Shown: positions 62,882 through 64,000 of the stretch, in pieces
Numbering within the stretch: the stretch's first letter is position 1
How the letters are laid out: the number at the start of each line of letters is the position of its first letter
Assembly (NCBI RefSeq): GCF_007786455.1
Contig: NZ_VNJK01000009.1
Span: forward strand, 1 to 64,000
Direction of reading: 5' to 3'
Length of the DNA stretch: 64,000 bases
Source: Paenibacillus agilis
GTDB lineage: Bacteria > Bacillota > Bacilli > Paenibacillales > Paenibacillaceae
The notes under the pieces: generated by a model
The model's database searches: none
Told to the model about the DNA's origin: nothing
Seen by the model: only the letters and a program-made list of their open reading frames with translations
Program-made: the position numbers and the translations under genes

Positions 62882-64000
<1,119 letters not shown>

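Overview
The window is a continuous stretch of core chromosome from an endospore-forming Firmicute, most probably Paenibacillus or a close relative in the Paenibacillaceae. The basis is gene content and order. It starts in the 3' end of a 23S rRNA gene with a 5S gene behind it, then follows the backbone that in Bacillus subtilis runs from csfB-tmk to greA/lysS. Base composition is moderate, nearly all genes lie on the plus strand, and strong AGGAGG-type ribosome sites precede many GTG and TTG starts. Genus assignment is inference; no species-level marker is visible. No mobile element, prophage, CRISPR array or obvious transferred island was found.

Layout. 1-400: rRNA operon end and terminator. 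570-1530: an orphan membrane protein gene (minus strand) diverging from csfB/gin, the sigma-G inhibitor. 1.7-9.0 kb: yaaO, tmk, darA, yaaR, holB, ricT, yabA, trmN6, rsmI (nucleotide supply, replication clamp loading and initiation control, tRNA and rRNA methylation, c-di-AMP sensing). 9.2-12 kb: abrB (minus strand), an HD phosphohydrolase where B. subtilis has metS, and tatD. 12.1-16.5 kb: a c-di-AMP (ydaO-type) riboswitch driving a G5/3D-domain cell-wall protein, then rnmV, rsmA and the sporulation protease yabG. 16.5-23.6 kb: veg, sspF, ispE, purR, ridA, spoVG, glmU, prs, pth, fin. 23.9-34.2 kb: mfd, a prsA-like lipoprotein, spoVT, a SpoVB-type flippase with a GC-rich 3' half, mazG, HU and rqcP. 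34.3-37.6 kb: a small membrane protein and a preQ1 riboswitch in front of queCDEF. 37.6-44.7 kb: yabP, yabQ, divIC, yabR, spoIIE, yabS and yabT. 44.8-53.8 kb: tilS, hpt, ftsH, nadABC and coaX. 53.9-64 kb: hslO, a second parvulin, cysK, pabA, pabC, folP, folB, folK, yazB, dusB, greA and the first 372 codons of lysS, which runs off the window.

How it fits together. Several themes interleave: sporulation control (Gin, Fin, SpoVG, SpoVT, SpoIIE, YabG, YabP/YabQ, SspF, SpoVB), with recognisable sigma-F, sigma-H, sigma-K and Spo0A-type promoter elements; cofactor synthesis (NAD, CoA, folate, queuosine); and RNA maturation and translation (RNase M5, KsgA, Pth, TilS, DusB, HU-RqcP). Two riboswitches are clear. 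Many intrinsic terminators separate the transcription units.

The region is mostly conserved housekeeping DNA, and I do not see a new defence or biosynthetic system. The most interesting unexplained signals are non-coding: a promoter plus about 200-nt leader upstream of greA that folds on paper into several hairpins and a three-way junction; a nested dyad upstream of spoIIE; a hairpin burying the yabP ribosome site; an 18-bp palindrome abutting the preQ1 aptamer; and inverted repeats filling the promoter spacers of cysK and nadA. All structures were folded by eye, not computed.
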